A stretch of 64,000 nt of DNA from JAZKFT01 sp963845495 (GTDB taxonomy: Bacteria > Bacteroidota > Bacteroidia > Chitinophagales > Chitinophagaceae): NCBI GenBank assembly GCA_963845495.1, contig CAWJTH010000118.1, positions 1 to 64,000 on the forward strand, written 5' to 3'. Below are positions 16,120 to 27,183 of the stretch, in pieces. The notes under the pieces were generated by a model. The model made no database searches, had not been told where the DNA came from, and worked only from the letters and a program-made list of their open reading frames with translations. Position 1 is the first letter of the stretch, and every line of letters starts with the position of its first letter. The position numbers and the translations under genes were made by a program.

Positions 16120-17805
16120 TTAAGGTTGGCTAAACCATTGTTCTTTGGTATGATAATCTGACGCCAATGCACCAATGGCCAACAAGGCAGGAATGTTGTA
16201 GAGGTATTCAGAATTGTATCTTGGCCTCATCCGATATACCAGTTTATTATTGTTATAAACGGTAAGTGTGGTTGGCAAAGTAAAGCCAGCATATACTTGC
16301 TTGCCGGTAACAGGGTCAAGATCGGTATAGTGAAAACGCCTTAAATCAACCCATGCTTCGTTAGCGTCGTAGCCGTAAAGGGCAATATATCGCTGTAGCA
16401 TGATTTGGGTAAGCGTTAGCGATGCGGCGCTAGTTGGTATTACCGCAGGGTTTGCTAAATAAGCGGCTCTTGTAGCAGCTGTAATTTTCAATGAATCGGG
16501 TATTCTATTTTGATAACCACCAATTAGAAAATCGAAATCGAGATTAATTCCGTTTGTGTAGGCAGCTAATGCTGTTGTTTTATCGCCACTGCGATAAGCT
16601 GCTTCTGCTTTTAAAAATTGCAGTTCAGCAGCTGTCATTACAGGGAAGGGCGAGGTATTATAGAAAATATATCTTCCTGAATCCGGAATGGCTGTTGCTG
16701 TTGCATTAGAAAAAACAGTACGCCAAAAACTTTTAGGTTGGCTTGCAGTTGCCAAGCTTGAAGAACCAAGGTTGGGAATAACACCCGTATAAGATACAGC
16801 TGATTTGGTAATTGGAAGTATCGCGTTTTCATTAATCAGGTAAGGCGTCCGCGGATCAAAAACACCTGCAAAAGGCGATGCAGTGGAAGATCCGTTTAAC
16901 AGGTTTGCAATAAAGGCCGATTGCCTAAACAAAGTGAAGTTGGAACGGTACACACCATAGAAATTGTTTAATCCGCTGAAAGCACCACCTTGCCATGTTT
17001 GAACGGCATTGTCGTCGTTGGTTGCTAATGAAAGGTTTACGTATTTAATAACCGAATCGGCATAGTGGTTGGCGGTATAAGCCGTTTTATTGGATAAATG
17101 GGCGTAGCTTCTTGCTTTTACTCCGTAAACAAATTTTTTCCATTTATTTACATCGCCTTTGTAAAAGTAAGCGTCGGCAGTTGCTAAATCAGATGCGCTT
17201 ACGGGTTTGTTGAGGTACATGATAGCGCTATCGCAAATTTGCCTAACCGTATCGTATACTGCTGATTGTGGATCATAATCGAACTGAGACCTGCTTTGAT
17301 CGAAAGCCTCTTTTAATATTATCTCGCCATATTCCTCAGTTGTTGTAAGCCAGCTCCATGCAAAAATGGCATTGGCAACGCCTACATAATCATACTTCTG
17401 TTGGGCAATACCATTTGCGATGATGTATTTAGCATTTTGGCCGATACCGTAATAGTGCGCCGCCCAAACTGATCCCGTAACATCTGAACTGGTTGCATAT
17501 ACGCCACCCATTTGGTCATAACTATAGCTGGTAGAGTAGTAATTCCAAAACTGGATGTAGCAACCAATATACATACCGTCGTAAGCAGGCCCGTAAGACC
17601 CACCGCCATTACCATAAGGTGAGGTTGCTGACGATGTCATTTGCTGGATAACATCTGGTAAAATAGTAACCAATGGCCCATTTACCGGGTTGTTTGGATT
17701 TAAGTAATCATCATCCAGCTTTTTCTTGCATGAAGAAAACAACATACAGCCCAGCGCAACGATTGTTGTGAAACGAAGAAAACGCATACAATATATCTTT
17801 TTCAT
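16120..17805 (-). CDS. SusD/RagB-family outer-membrane lipoprotein
   Basis: A 561-residue SusD-like lipoprotein with lipobox Cys26 (MLFSSC) and the usual early YLNPNNP asparagine-proline segment. The C-terminal part has LRRFHYTDLDPVTGK and RPRYNSEYLYN, typical of the SusD_RagB-like 2 subfamily. It caps the SusC barrel and binds the ligand at the cell surface. It starts 18 bp after the susC stop. No glycoside hydrolase is in this operon, so the substrate (oligosaccharide or peptide) cannot be told. Confidence 0.88.
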   Translation of the reverse strand: MKKIYCMRFLRFTTIVALGCMLFSSCKKKLDDDYLNPNNPVNGPLVTILPDVIQQMTSSATSPYGNGGGSYGPAYDGMYIGCYIQFWNYYSTSYSYDQMGGVYATSSDVTGSVWAAHYYGIGQNAKYIIANGIAQQKYDYVGVANAIFAWSWLTTTEEYGEIILKEAFDQSRSQFDYDPQSAVYDTVRQICDSAIMYLNKPVSASDLATADAYFYKGDVNKWKKFVYGVKARSYAHLSNKTAYTANHYADSVIKYVNLSLATNDDNAVQTWQGGAFSGLNNFYGVYRSNFTLFRQSAFIANLLNGSSTASPFAGVFDPRTPYLINENAILPITKSAVSYTGVIPNLGSSSLATASQPKSFWRTVFSNATATAIPDSGRYIFYNTSPFPVMTAAELQFLKAEAAYRSGDKTTALAAYTNGINLDFDFLIGGYQNRIPDSLKITAATRAAYLANPAVIPTSAASLTLTQIMLQRYIALYGYDANEAWVDLRRFHYTDLDPVTGKQVYAGFTLPTTLTVYNNNKLVYRMRPRYNSEYLYNIPALLAIGALASDYHTKEQWFSQP

Positions 17806-17822
17806 AATTTTTTTTTAAGAGA

Positions 17823-20800
17823 TTAAAAACCTACCCTAAAACCACCATTGAAGCTTAACGGTGCGCCGATGTTTCCATAATCAAATCCGGTAGCGCCCAC
17901 ACCCCTTAACGATGCATTGCCGCCGTTGGTAACAGGGTCAGCCCCCGAATAATTGGTGATAAGTACCAAATCGTTGCAAGTAATAAATAAGCTAGCTGAT
18001 TTAAAGGCCGGTATTTTTTTACGTAAAAAGTCTTGTGATAATCCGTAGGTTAATTGAATATCCCTTAAACGTAAGAATTTAATATTATGCTCGATATAAT
18101 CTTCATCGGGCATGTAAGTGGAACTTGTATAATATAAATAATTATAATATGGTGTAATCAATATATTATTTTTAGTGGGCGAACTGGTGTTCTGTAATCC
18201 GTCTTGCAATACACCGCTCACCACCCTTGGCGTAAGCCTGTCGGCTGTTTTGGTTGATTTGCCCATGGTGGTCAAATATTCGTTTGTTTCATTTATTACA
18301 TCTCCACCAACCCTGGCATCCCATAAAAAGCTTAAGCCCCAATTTTTGTAGGTAAACTTATTGATGGTACCTAAAGTAATGTTTGGGGTACGGTCGCCAT
18401 GAATTCTGAAAGTGGCGTCAACCACAGGTAGGCCGGTGGTAGGAGATATCAATATCTGTCCATCATTTGGGGTTACACCATTTGCGGGGGTCGGGGTCAA
18501 ATCTTGCCTTTTATAACCATAACTGGTAATTGATCCAGTGGAATGCCCCGCTTGCAAACCGCCTCTGGCATTCAAATATATCCATGTGCTTGCGTCGTAA
18601 TAATCACCACCGGCACTGGTAATGGATGCTGGGATTGCCAATACTTTGTTCCACATGTGGTTAAAGTTGAATTGGATACTCCACGAGAAATCTTTTTGTT
18701 TAATGATATCTGCACTCAGCGAAATTTCCAAACCTTGGTTGCGTACGCTTGAGTTGTTGGCTGTATTCAACACAAACCCGGTACCATAACTGGCCCTAAA
18801 GCCTTGCGCAATTTGGTTGGTAGCATTTGTTCTGTAGTAGTCAACGTCTGCTGTAATGCGGTTGAACAACCTAAACTCAGTACCTGCCTCATAAGTGCTT
18901 TGTTTTTCAGGCAGCAGGTTAGGGTTTGCATTGGTAAAACCATATTGTAGAACAGAAGGTTGCGTGCTGCTGGTTACCGTTGGAACAAAGTTCGATTGGT
19001 TGCTATATGGGTCTGGAAGCCTTGCAGTTGAGGCCAAAGAAGTCCTTAGTTTCCAGTAATTTAAAAAAGTTCCTTTTAATCTTGGGAAGATATCGCTCAT
19101 GATGATACTTAAACTTGCACCGGGATAATTATAGTTCCTGTTGGCGGCAGGCAATACCGATGAAGATTCATATGCAAGTGAACCGGTTAAGAAAACCACA
19201 TTGTCGTAACTAATGGTGGCTTCACCAAAATAAGCTATCTGGTCGCTTTTATACAGATTCCAAACGTTGCTTTGGGCCAATGTAGCCCTGCTTAAACGTG
19301 CCCGTGTAGCCACGCCGGTGCTGTTGCTATCATAACGCCTGGTGCTATCGTAACTGCCTGATATGCTAAACAATTGGCGATTGGTTTGGTTCCAACGGGT
19401 ACCGGCTGTTACACGGATATCCAATTTACCAAATGTTTTTTTAGCAGTGGCGGTAATGGTATGATTGTAACCATAAAATTTGGCCCAATAATTATCTAGC
19501 TGCCCTTTGTTCGATAAAGATGACTGCGAAGCAGATTCAGGATCACGGTATTGGAAACCACTTAAGCTAGAATATTGATAGCCGAATCTGCCCGCAACGG
19601 ATAACCACGGCAATGGATTAAAATTAATGCCGAGGTTGTACAATACATTGTCGGTTTTGTCTCTAGATACGTTTCTATTTACGGCAAAAAATGGATTATC
19701 GGTTTCTGATGATGTACCCAATCCAGCATTGGGGTCAGTATTATTGGTGCCATATACATAGCGTTTGTGCCCATTTGCTAATAAATAATTGCTGGCATCA
19801 TCAATGGAAGGCCATAAGAAAAGGTTAAGTAAATACCCACCGGCACCTTTTAACGCTTTGTCGTTTGTGCTATGCGAATAAGTAACCGCTGGGCTGATGT
19901 CAATATACTTGCCAATTTTGCTGGTGTTGCTTAACCTAAAATTAAATCTTTCCAAAGAGGTGTTTGGCACCACGCCACTTTGCGTATAGTAAGAACCGCT
20001 AAACCTAAATGCTTCTTTGGCTGTTCCAAAATCAACCGAAACATTTTGGGTTTGGCCACCAGCATTCTTAAAAAAGTTGCCAACGTTGTCATACAATTTT
20101 GTACCAGCAGGTATAGCAGGACCAAATGAGTAAAAAGAGTTTGATACAACTCCATTGGTTCCCGGCAGGAAGCCATTGAACGTAGAAGGCAAATTTTGTA
20201 GGTGCTGAAAACGGAAAGCATTGTCGTAGTTGAGGTTGTTGATGCCAAAACGTTTTGACTTAGCATCAAATTTCGCTTTTTTGGTAGTTATCACAATGGC
20301 GCCGTTACTGGCCGAACTACCATATAATACGGTGGCTTCCGGGCCTTTTAAAACCGTAAGTGTTTCAATGTCGTTGGGGTTTAAATCGCCCATGCGGTTG
20401 GTAAAGTCGTTTGCAGTATTGCTTTGGCCGGAAGCAGCGGCGATATTTGCACCAGCATCTACAGAAGAGTTGTCCATTATAATACCGTCAATCACAAACA
20501 AAGGCTGATTGCTTAGCGACATGGAATTAAATCCACGCAATACAATTGAAGTAGAAGCGCCCGGAACGCCTGAAGTTGGCGTTACCGTAACACCGGCTAC
20601 GCGGCCTTGCAAGCTGTTGATAAAGTTGTCGCGTTGGGTTTCTTTAATGTCAGCTCCGCTTACTTTTTGTGCAGAATAACCCAATTCCCTTGGGTTACGT
20701 TTAATATCCATTGCTACAACCACCTCGTCGAGGTCCGATACAGAATTTGTCAACGAAATGTTCATGGTTGCGCCAGAAACTGAAAGTCGCTTTGTTTCGT

Positions 20801-21041
20801 ATCCAATGTAAGTAACCAACAAAGTTTGGCCTGGATTGGCTTTAATGGTAAACGTACCCTTAGCATTAGTTTCCGTTATCAAGGTAGTGCCAACTACTTT
20901 AATGGTTACACCATCTAAAGGTGTTTTTTTAGATGCATCCGTTACTGTGCCTGTTACCGATTGGCTTTGCCCGTACAGCGGTAACGAAAAAATGAAGAGC
21001 AGTAGCGTCACTATCTTCATCATTAAAAGATGTTTTCTCAT
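17823..21041 (-). CDS. SusC/RagA-family TonB-dependent receptor
   Basis: A 1072-residue outer-membrane transporter with signal peptide (cleavage after YGQSQ), a carboxypeptidase-regulatory-like beta-sandwich (GTVTDASKKTPLDGVTIKV, residues 32-50), a TonB plug (LFVIDGIIMDN; ATVLYGSSASNGAIVITTKK) and a 22-strand barrel. There is no STN domain, so it does not signal to a FecR protein. It pairs with the SusD homologue downstream. Its upstream region shares a 33-bp block with that of the second SusC gene at 23734-26883, suggesting a common regulator. Confidence 0.92.
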   Translation of the reverse strand: MRKHLLMMKIVTLLLFIFSLPLYGQSQSVTGTVTDASKKTPLDGVTIKVVGTTLITETNAKGTFTIKANPGQTLLVTYIGYETKRLSVSGATMNISLTNSVSDLDEVVVAMDIKRNPRELGYSAQKVSGADIKETQRDNFINSLQGRVAGVTVTPTSGVPGASTSIVLRGFNSMSLSNQPLFVIDGIIMDNSSVDAGANIAAASGQSNTANDFTNRMGDLNPNDIETLTVLKGPEATVLYGSSASNGAIVITTKKAKFDAKSKRFGINNLNYDNAFRFQHLQNLPSTFNGFLPGTNGVVSNSFYSFGPAIPAGTKLYDNVGNFFKNAGGQTQNVSVDFGTAKEAFRFSGSYYTQSGVVPNTSLERFNFRLSNTSKIGKYIDISPAVTYSHSTNDKALKGAGGYLLNLFLWPSIDDASNYLLANGHKRYVYGTNNTDPNAGLGTSSETDNPFFAVNRNVSRDKTDNVLYNLGINFNPLPWLSVAGRFGYQYSSLSGFQYRDPESASQSSLSNKGQLDNYWAKFYGYNHTITATAKKTFGKLDIRVTAGTRWNQTNRQLFSISGSYDSTRRYDSNSTGVATRARLSRATLAQSNVWNLYKSDQIAYFGEATISYDNVVFLTGSLAYESSSVLPAANRNYNYPGASLSIIMSDIFPRLKGTFLNYWKLRTSLASTARLPDPYSNQSNFVPTVTSSTQPSVLQYGFTNANPNLLPEKQSTYEAGTEFRLFNRITADVDYYRTNATNQIAQGFRASYGTGFVLNTANNSSVRNQGLEISLSADIIKQKDFSWSIQFNFNHMWNKVLAIPASITSAGGDYYDASTWIYLNARGGLQAGHSTGSITSYGYKRQDLTPTPANGVTPNDGQILISPTTGLPVVDATFRIHGDRTPNITLGTINKFTYKNWGLSFLWDARVGGDVINETNEYLTTMGKSTKTADRLTPRVVSGVLQDGLQNTSSPTKNNILITPYYNYLYYTSSTYMPDEDYIEHNIKFLRLRDIQLTYGLSQDFLRKKIPAFKSASLFITCNDLVLITNYSGADPVTNGGNASLRGVGATGFDYGNIGAPLSFNGGFRVGF

Positions 21042-21686
21042 AAACAGTTTTTAGATTTTTGTTTATTTATTAAGCAGTAAAATGTAGAAATGCATAATGG
21101 GTAAGGATTTCACAGTATAAAACTTGAAGGTGGATACCACAAGGTGTTTATATATTTCTTTTGAAAGAAGTATATTGTTTTAAACTTATTCTTTCTAAAC
21201 TTAAGTTAAGCGAACGGACATCGCATAAAAAAAACACTCGCCACCAAATAATCAATTTGAGGTTTTTCATCATAAAACAGCAGTTTATTATTTCGGATTA
21301 AACATACCTGTTACATCAAAAAGCAATCATCACAACAATGATGATAACAATTTGGTGTTACATTTTATTCAGCGGTTTGGTTGCGAAAATTGTAGGTGGT
21401 TTCTTTATATTGGAAAAGCAATAATAATAAAAATTTAACAAATGTCAAACAATTTATGCATTATTATGCAAAATATAATTTTATAACCGAAATAGGTTGC
21501 ATTTTTATGTTTAAATACAGCATAAAAACGCAAATTGTACATTTTTTTTGATTTGTAGGTTGTTGGTATAAATTGATTGTCTTAAACCAAGTATTAAGAA
21601 AGAAGGCCGTCACTTGCGGGACGACCTTCTTTGTAATTTTTAAAAAACAAGTATTATAAATCGGACGGGTGAAAACTAGACACTAA
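21042..21686. promoter_or_regulatory. Upstream region of the first susC operon with conserved block and inverted repeat
   Basis: This gene-free stretch contains a 33-bp block at 21408-21440 (from TATTGG to TTTAACA) identical at 32 positions to 27184-27216, upstream of the other susC. 21497-21533 is an inverted repeat, TTGCATTTTTATG against CATAAAAACGCAA with a ~12-bp spacer, large enough for a dimeric regulator. No perfect TAnnTTTG box was found on the - strand. The right end holds the terminator listed separately. Confidence 0.55.
21599..21632 (-). terminator. Terminator of the second susC-susD operon
   Basis: Stem AAAGAAGGCCGTC (21599-21611) with GACGACCTTCTTT (21620-21632), one G-U pair, 8-nt loop. 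It lies about 55 bp past the susD stop at 21687. The U-run on the - strand is interrupted (CTTTCTTAATAC), so termination may be moderate. Confidence 0.65.
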
Positions 21687-23714
21687 TTATTTTGAAAGGT
21701 ATCCAATATACTCAGCATCTGTGGCGCAATCCCACCAAACGGGCATGCTCCAGATATTTACATCGGTGGCATGAGGATTTAAAGCAAGCGTATTAATAGA
21801 GTTGTAATTAATTTCATAAGTTGGTGGCAATGCCCAGCGGCGCATCCAATATCTAACATCTGTTGGGGTAGTGCCTGTCAATTGAGCCCCACCTGTAAAT
21901 AGAGGGCCGCGTTGATAGCCTGGGTAAACCACACCAAAATTACCCACATTGCCTGCGCTGAAGTTAAAGCGACGCATATCATTCCAATTTTCGATGCTGC
22001 AACCCATGGCAATATATTTCTGTAACATAATGTCAGCCATGGTTAAATTACCCGCGGTTGCAACGGCTGCACTTGTAAGGTAAGCACTCATTGCAGTAGC
22101 GCTCATGGGTGCCATATCAGGATTGATAGTGCCATAAGGAATCTGCCAAGAAGTTAGCTTAGCCTGCATCATATTCATGTGTGCCTGAATGGCAGCTTGG
22201 TACGCTGTGTAAGCATTACCAAGGTCGCCTTTTCTCATGTATACCTCAGCTTTAATAAAGTTCATCTCATGATAAGTCAAAATTTCTTGGTCGGAAACAG
22301 GGCGAATTTGAAATGAGCCTGTAGATGCCACTACGCCAGCATTAAAGCCAACTGCTGCTGCAAGTGTAGTCCCAACATTTGCAGTTGCAGGTGCATACCA
22401 GTTAACATCATTTTGACCTTGGGCGGGTATACCCGATGTGGCGATAGCACTACTACGTGTGGTTACATAAGCAGTATCGCCAGCATACAGGTAATTGGTA
22501 CTATTAACGAATATAGAGCCTGCTTTATATGTCACCGTCACATTATTGCCACTAGTTGTATAAGGGCGGCCTGAGGCAATTTGTGCATTAATAAAATTTG
22601 TGCGTGCCGTTGCGTCGGCAATGGCATATGTAATATTTGTATTTGCGGCGGCATAAACCGGTGTTACGATAGAAGTAGCACCCCCGGCCACCAAACGTGT
22701 TGATGGCCCATATTGATCGACACCCAAAGAACGGGTCCAAGTATAAGATGATACTTTACCTGTGGTGGGATCTAATTGAACATTGGTCATGTAAGAAGGA
22801 ACGATTTTAGTCATGCGGGGGTCTGTTACACCCGAACCACGCATGTTTGTCAACAGGTTGTAATAGTATTGGGAAATACGGATGGTACTGCCATAACCAG
22901 CATAATCAAAATTGCCGTTTGTTACTACAGGGTCCCCAATTAAATAATCGGTTACCGTACTGTTGTTAAAGCCCGGCCCCACTAAATTATCAGCATTAGA
23001 TTGTGGGCCTTTTGATAAACAATAAAGAATAGAATCTCCGTTATACAAATCTGCTTTTTTCGATAGTTTCAACATGTAGCGGGCTTTCAATCCCCAGCAG
23101 GCTTTTATCCATTTGCTTACATCGCCGCCACCCCACAAATCTCCGGCTGCAAGCGCAGGTGCCCCAACAGCCTCGGTTTGGCCGAATAGGTTGATGGCTT
23201 CGTTCAGTTTCGCCATACAACCGTTAAAAATGGTTTTGCCACTGTCAGGCTTAGGACTTGGATTGCCGGTTCCTGCCTGTGTATAAGGCATTTCGCCATA
23301 TAAATCCAGCATTTCCATATAGCCTAATGCAGAAAACACATCAGCCGCCGCCATATAATGGTAAGCACCCTGTGCCTGCGCTTTGCTATACATATCCACT
23401 AAGTTAGAAGAAACTTCTACAAAAAATGTTTGGTAAGAGGTGGTTGAATTGGCATTAGTGCATTGCCAAGTGGTGCTAAAGGTATTGGGGTTAGCATTGT
23501 TTGTATAATAAACGCCTGCCATACACGAAGTACGATAGTTGGTAACACCAGCACTGTACTGGTAAAAGTGTTGGATCCAGGGTAGCCGGTTTTGTACCGC
23601 TACACTTTGGTTGTTTGGGTTGTCTGGATCTGTATTAACATCCACCCATTTTTTGCAGGAGGCCGAGGCCAGTATAATCAGGCTACCTAATATGATATAT
23701 TTTAAATTTTTCAT
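21687..23714 (-). CDS. SusD-like outer-membrane lipoprotein (long form)
   Basis: A 675-residue SusD-like lipoprotein, longer than the usual ~500-560. Lipobox Cys20 (ILASASC), then KKWVDVNTDPDNPNN, the start typical of the SusD/RagB-like subfamily 2. The TPR-like region includes MEMLDLYGEMPYTQA and DLWGGGDVSKWIKACWGLKARYML; the C-terminal ENWNDMRRFNF block is the conserved substrate-domain signature. An extra ~100-residue Thr/Ala-rich stretch around 340-450 may be a surface insertion. It follows susC by 20 bp. The ligand is unknown. Confidence 0.87.
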   Translation of the reverse strand: MKNLKYIILGSLIILASASCKKWVDVNTDPDNPNNQSVAVQNRLPWIQHFYQYSAGVTNYRTSCMAGVYYTNNANPNTFSTTWQCTNANSTTSYQTFFVEVSSNLVDMYSKAQAQGAYHYMAAADVFSALGYMEMLDLYGEMPYTQAGTGNPSPKPDSGKTIFNGCMAKLNEAINLFGQTEAVGAPALAAGDLWGGGDVSKWIKACWGLKARYMLKLSKKADLYNGDSILYCLSKGPQSNADNLVGPGFNNSTVTDYLIGDPVVTNGNFDYAGYGSTIRISQYYYNLLTNMRGSGVTDPRMTKIVPSYMTNVQLDPTTGKVSSYTWTRSLGVDQYGPSTRLVAGGATSIVTPVYAAANTNITYAIADATARTNFINAQIASGRPYTTSGNNVTVTYKAGSIFVNSTNYLYAGDTAYVTTRSSAIATSGIPAQGQNDVNWYAPATANVGTTLAAAVGFNAGVVASTGSFQIRPVSDQEILTYHEMNFIKAEVYMRKGDLGNAYTAYQAAIQAHMNMMQAKLTSWQIPYGTINPDMAPMSATAMSAYLTSAAVATAGNLTMADIMLQKYIAMGCSIENWNDMRRFNFSAGNVGNFGVVYPGYQRGPLFTGGAQLTGTTPTDVRYWMRRWALPPTYEINYNSINTLALNPHATDVNIWSMPVWWDCATDAEYIGYLSK

Positions 23715-23733
23715 GATTTACTTTTTTCGTTGG

Positions 23734-26700
23734 TTATAAAGAAAGGTTTATCCCAAATGTAATAGTCCTTACTGCGGGTACACCGAGGTAATCAATACCT
23801 TGGGAGCCTGAACCTCCTGTTCCTCCAGCAGCGCTTACTTCAGGATCCATTCCTTTGTAATTTGTCCACGTAAATAAATTGGTACCTACCACTGTTGCAG
23901 AAAAGCCTTTGATCACTTTCCCACCCTTTACTATGCTAGAAAGATCATAAGTTAATGATAACGATCTTAGCTTCAACCAGTTTACCGAGGTAATAAAGTT
24001 GTAGGAGTTGGCAGCGTAGTTTTGCCAATAATTTTGAACCATAGCCGAGCCAGTGTACGTAGTGCTGCCGAAGGTATAATTTTGGCCTACCGTGTAGGTT
24101 TGGTTATAATCAGCGCCTGTAGTACTGCTAACGCCAGTTACCGTTACCGATTGACGATCATTCAATAAAGTTCTTTTGCTCAAGCCGTTTACAACCAGCG
24201 CATATTCTGTACCGTTAAACACGGCACCACCTTTACGGATATCTAGCAGAAATGATAAAGTGAACCTTTTGTACCGGAGTGTATTATTAAAACCGCCGAT
24301 CCAATCCGGTTCACGGTTGCCCACAACCGGGGTGGTGGTGTTAAGTACATACAGGCCGTTTGCAGGGTTAACCTGAAGCTTCCCGTCGGGTATCTCAACT
24401 CCCTTTGCGTCAAGTTGGTGCAGGTAAGGCTGCCCAACCAAGCCAAGAAAATAACTGTTAGGTATAGAAGCCGCTTTTACGGTACCAAATTGGGCATCTG
24501 TTGGGTAGAAATAAGCTACCCCGGGAATGAAAGCCCCCAATCTGCCTTTGTTATAAGAGAAATTCAGCGTTACATCCCAACTGAAATCCTTACGGGATAC
24601 TGGTTTTCCGTTAAGGGCTATTTCCATACCGGTATTAAATACTGAACCGGAATTAAGGGTACTGAAAATGAACCCGCCGGATTGCGCTAAACGTGGTTGT
24701 CCGATCTGGTTCTTTGTTTGGCTATGATAGTAAGTATAATCCAAGTTAAGACGGCCTCTCAAAAATCTTAATTCTGCACCCAATTCCCATGCATCCTGCA
24801 TTTCAGGTATCAAATATGGATTGCCAGCGGTGTATTGGTTACCAACCCCGGTAAACGAACCAACGCTAATAGGCGGATTTACATAAGTGTTTGTGGCATA
24901 TGGGTTTGCATCTTTACCAACCCTTGCCACGCTTGCCCGCACCTTGCCAAACGATAGTATGTTGCTCTTTGGCAACAATTCCGTAAAAACAAAAGAGCCG
25001 CTTAAGGAAGGATAAAAATAAGATTGGTTATTTACAGGCAATGTAGATGACAAGTCGTTACGCCCGGTTGCTGTAATATAAGCTATGCTTTTATAAGATA
25101 AACCAAATTCGCCGTAAACACCCACCAAACGTCTATTTACAGTAGCATCAGTAAAAAATTTGTTAGTGGTTGCTATATTATTAAAACTGATGGTACCTGG
25201 CACAACAAAAGTATAACCCCAAAGGTTTTGGGTTTGCGTTACATAGTTTTCAGAAGTAGTTCCCAATAACAGGTGGGTATCAAAATCTTTTAAAAAAGAC
25301 TTGTGAAAATTGGTCATCAAAGTTGAGGTTATATACGAATAATTGACCATATCTTTACTTAAACGGCCGTTTTGGTAAAGCGGGGATACTGCAGAACCAG
25401 GGGCTATGTAAGTATAATCATTGGTACCGTATTGGTCATATCCCAAACGTGCAATAACATCCCACCAACTTGCAAGTTTATAACTGGCATTTACGCCCCC
25501 CGTAATACGCTTGGTTTGAGAGGTTAATTTATCCATGTTGATAATCCAGTACGGGTTATCATTATCGCCTTCCAAAGCAATGGTACCTGCATATATCCGG
25601 TGTTGCGAGCCATCGGGATTCAAATAATTTTTTATATTGTAAATTGTTGGGAAAGTATAGAGTGATTGCATGCTTCCAACACCGCTTCCATATAGCCCAG
25701 CAGTGGTTAAAGTTCTATCGATGTTAGCAATGGAATAAGCAACGTTTGCATTTATTGTCAAATTCCCATATCTCTGTTCGCCGTTAAAACGGAAAGTTGT
25801 TTTTTCATAATCTGTATTCGGAACAATGCCTGTTTGCTTAAAATTAGAGCCTGACAGGAAGAAAGAACCGGTTTTTGAGCCGCCGGATACGTTTACATTA
25901 TTGTCATATATCACACCATGTTGAAAAAAGTTGCCGATGTTGTCATATATAGTACTGTCAGAAGGAATTTTAGGTCCCCAGTTGCTATAAGAAGCAGTAT
26001 TTACGACGCCGTTACTGGCAATGGTGCCGGGGCCAAATTCAGTTTGCACCTCCGGCAGTTTATCTGCCTCGGAAACGCTGATTTTGCTGGTTGCATTCAC
26101 CCTGGTTGAGCCTTCTGATCCTTTTTTGGTGGTGACGATAATTACGCCATCGGCTGCTCTGGATCCATACAAAGCAGCGGCGGCGGCACCTTTTAAAACC
26201 GACATGGTTTCTACATCCTCAGGGTTGATATCCATTACACGATTGGAAAAAGTTGTATTGCTGCGGCTCAAACCATCTGTGCCTGTATTACCGGTAACCG
26301 TAGTTGAGTTGTCGTAAATAACGCCATCTACAACAAACAATGGCTGGTTTTGCCTGCCATCAGATGTAGAATTACCACCACGGATGGTGATAGAAGCACC
26401 TGCACCTGCCGAACCGCTGAATTGTGTAACGTTCACCCCAGGTACTTTGCCCGCTATTGAATTAACGATATTGGTATTTTTATTTTTCATCAGTTCATCC
26501 GCATTTAGGTCGGAAACTGAATATCCCAATGCCTTCCTTTCCTTTTTAATGCCCAACGCTGTTACTACCACATCAGAAAGGCCGGCTGTTGTACCGCTGA
26601 GGGCGATTGTTTGGTTATTTGCAGAAATACGAATGATATTCGGTGAATACCCAATTGCGGTTACAGATAATCTATCACCTATTTTACCATTTATAGAAAA

Positions 26701-26883
26701 AGAGCCATTATCCGATGAAAGGGCATGTTGTTTGTTCGTTGTATTCATAATAGTGGCAGACGCAACCGGCTTTCCGATAGAATCTACAACCTTGCCTGTT
26801 ATAGTTTGTGCTTGGGAAAAAGCTTGTATCCCAACAAATACAAAGCATAGCAGTAAAACAATTGTTTTATTTAATTTTCTCAT
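23734..26883 (-). CDS. SusC/RagA-family TonB-dependent receptor
   Basis: A 1049-residue outer-membrane transporter: signal peptide ending near AFSQAQ, carboxypeptidase-regulatory-like domain (TGKVVDSIGKPVASATIMN), plug (LFVVDGVIYDN; AAALYGSRAADGVIIVTTKKG) and barrel ending in a hydrophobic GINLSL strand. No STN domain. Together with the downstream SusD it makes one uptake complex. A DeoR-type regulator gene lies 430 bp upstream in the same direction and may control it (inference). Confidence 0.92.
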   Translation of the reverse strand: MRKLNKTIVLLLCFVFVGIQAFSQAQTITGKVVDSIGKPVASATIMNTTNKQHALSSDNGSFSINGKIGDRLSVTAIGYSPNIIRISANNQTIALSGTTAGLSDVVVTALGIKKERKALGYSVSDLNADELMKNKNTNIVNSIAGKVPGVNVTQFSGSAGAGASITIRGGNSTSDGRQNQPLFVVDGVIYDNSTTVTGNTGTDGLSRSNTTFSNRVMDINPEDVETMSVLKGAAAAALYGSRAADGVIIVTTKKGSEGSTRVNATSKISVSEADKLPEVQTEFGPGTIASNGVVNTASYSNWGPKIPSDSTIYDNIGNFFQHGVIYDNNVNVSGGSKTGSFFLSGSNFKQTGIVPNTDYEKTTFRFNGEQRYGNLTINANVAYSIANIDRTLTTAGLYGSGVGSMQSLYTFPTIYNIKNYLNPDGSQHRIYAGTIALEGDNDNPYWIINMDKLTSQTKRITGGVNASYKLASWWDVIARLGYDQYGTNDYTYIAPGSAVSPLYQNGRLSKDMVNYSYITSTLMTNFHKSFLKDFDTHLLLGTTSENYVTQTQNLWGYTFVVPGTISFNNIATTNKFFTDATVNRRLVGVYGEFGLSYKSIAYITATGRNDLSSTLPVNNQSYFYPSLSGSFVFTELLPKSNILSFGKVRASVARVGKDANPYATNTYVNPPISVGSFTGVGNQYTAGNPYLIPEMQDAWELGAELRFLRGRLNLDYTYYHSQTKNQIGQPRLAQSGGFIFSTLNSGSVFNTGMEIALNGKPVSRKDFSWDVTLNFSYNKGRLGAFIPGVAYFYPTDAQFGTVKAASIPNSYFLGLVGQPYLHQLDAKGVEIPDGKLQVNPANGLYVLNTTTPVVGNREPDWIGGFNNTLRYKRFTLSFLLDIRKGGAVFNGTEYALVVNGLSKRTLLNDRQSVTVTGVSSTTGADYNQTYTVGQNYTFGSTTYTGSAMVQNYWQNYAANSYNFITSVNWLKLRSLSLTYDLSSIVKGGKVIKGFSATVVGTNLFTWTNYKGMDPEVSAAGGTGGSGSQGIDYLGVPAVRTITFGINLSL

Positions 26884-27183
26884 AACGCTTGGATATTAAT
26901 ATTAGCTGATAGGTTTCGCCAAGAAAAGATGCAACATAATCACGATCTTAACTTAGCATAACAAAATGTTAGAACTTAGCTTTTAGCCGGAAACGGTGCC
27001 AAAAGAATACAGAACATGATACCCCACCGATTTTGTAATGGAATTGTTTTTTCTCATAGAAAGATTTTAGGTTTTGACTATATGTACCTTTCACATTAAA
27101 CAATAACTCTCCATAAAAAGGCAGTTACTATTTAATTAAGTTCAGCGTTTTGGTTTCGAATTGTTTGGGCTGAGCGATTTAAG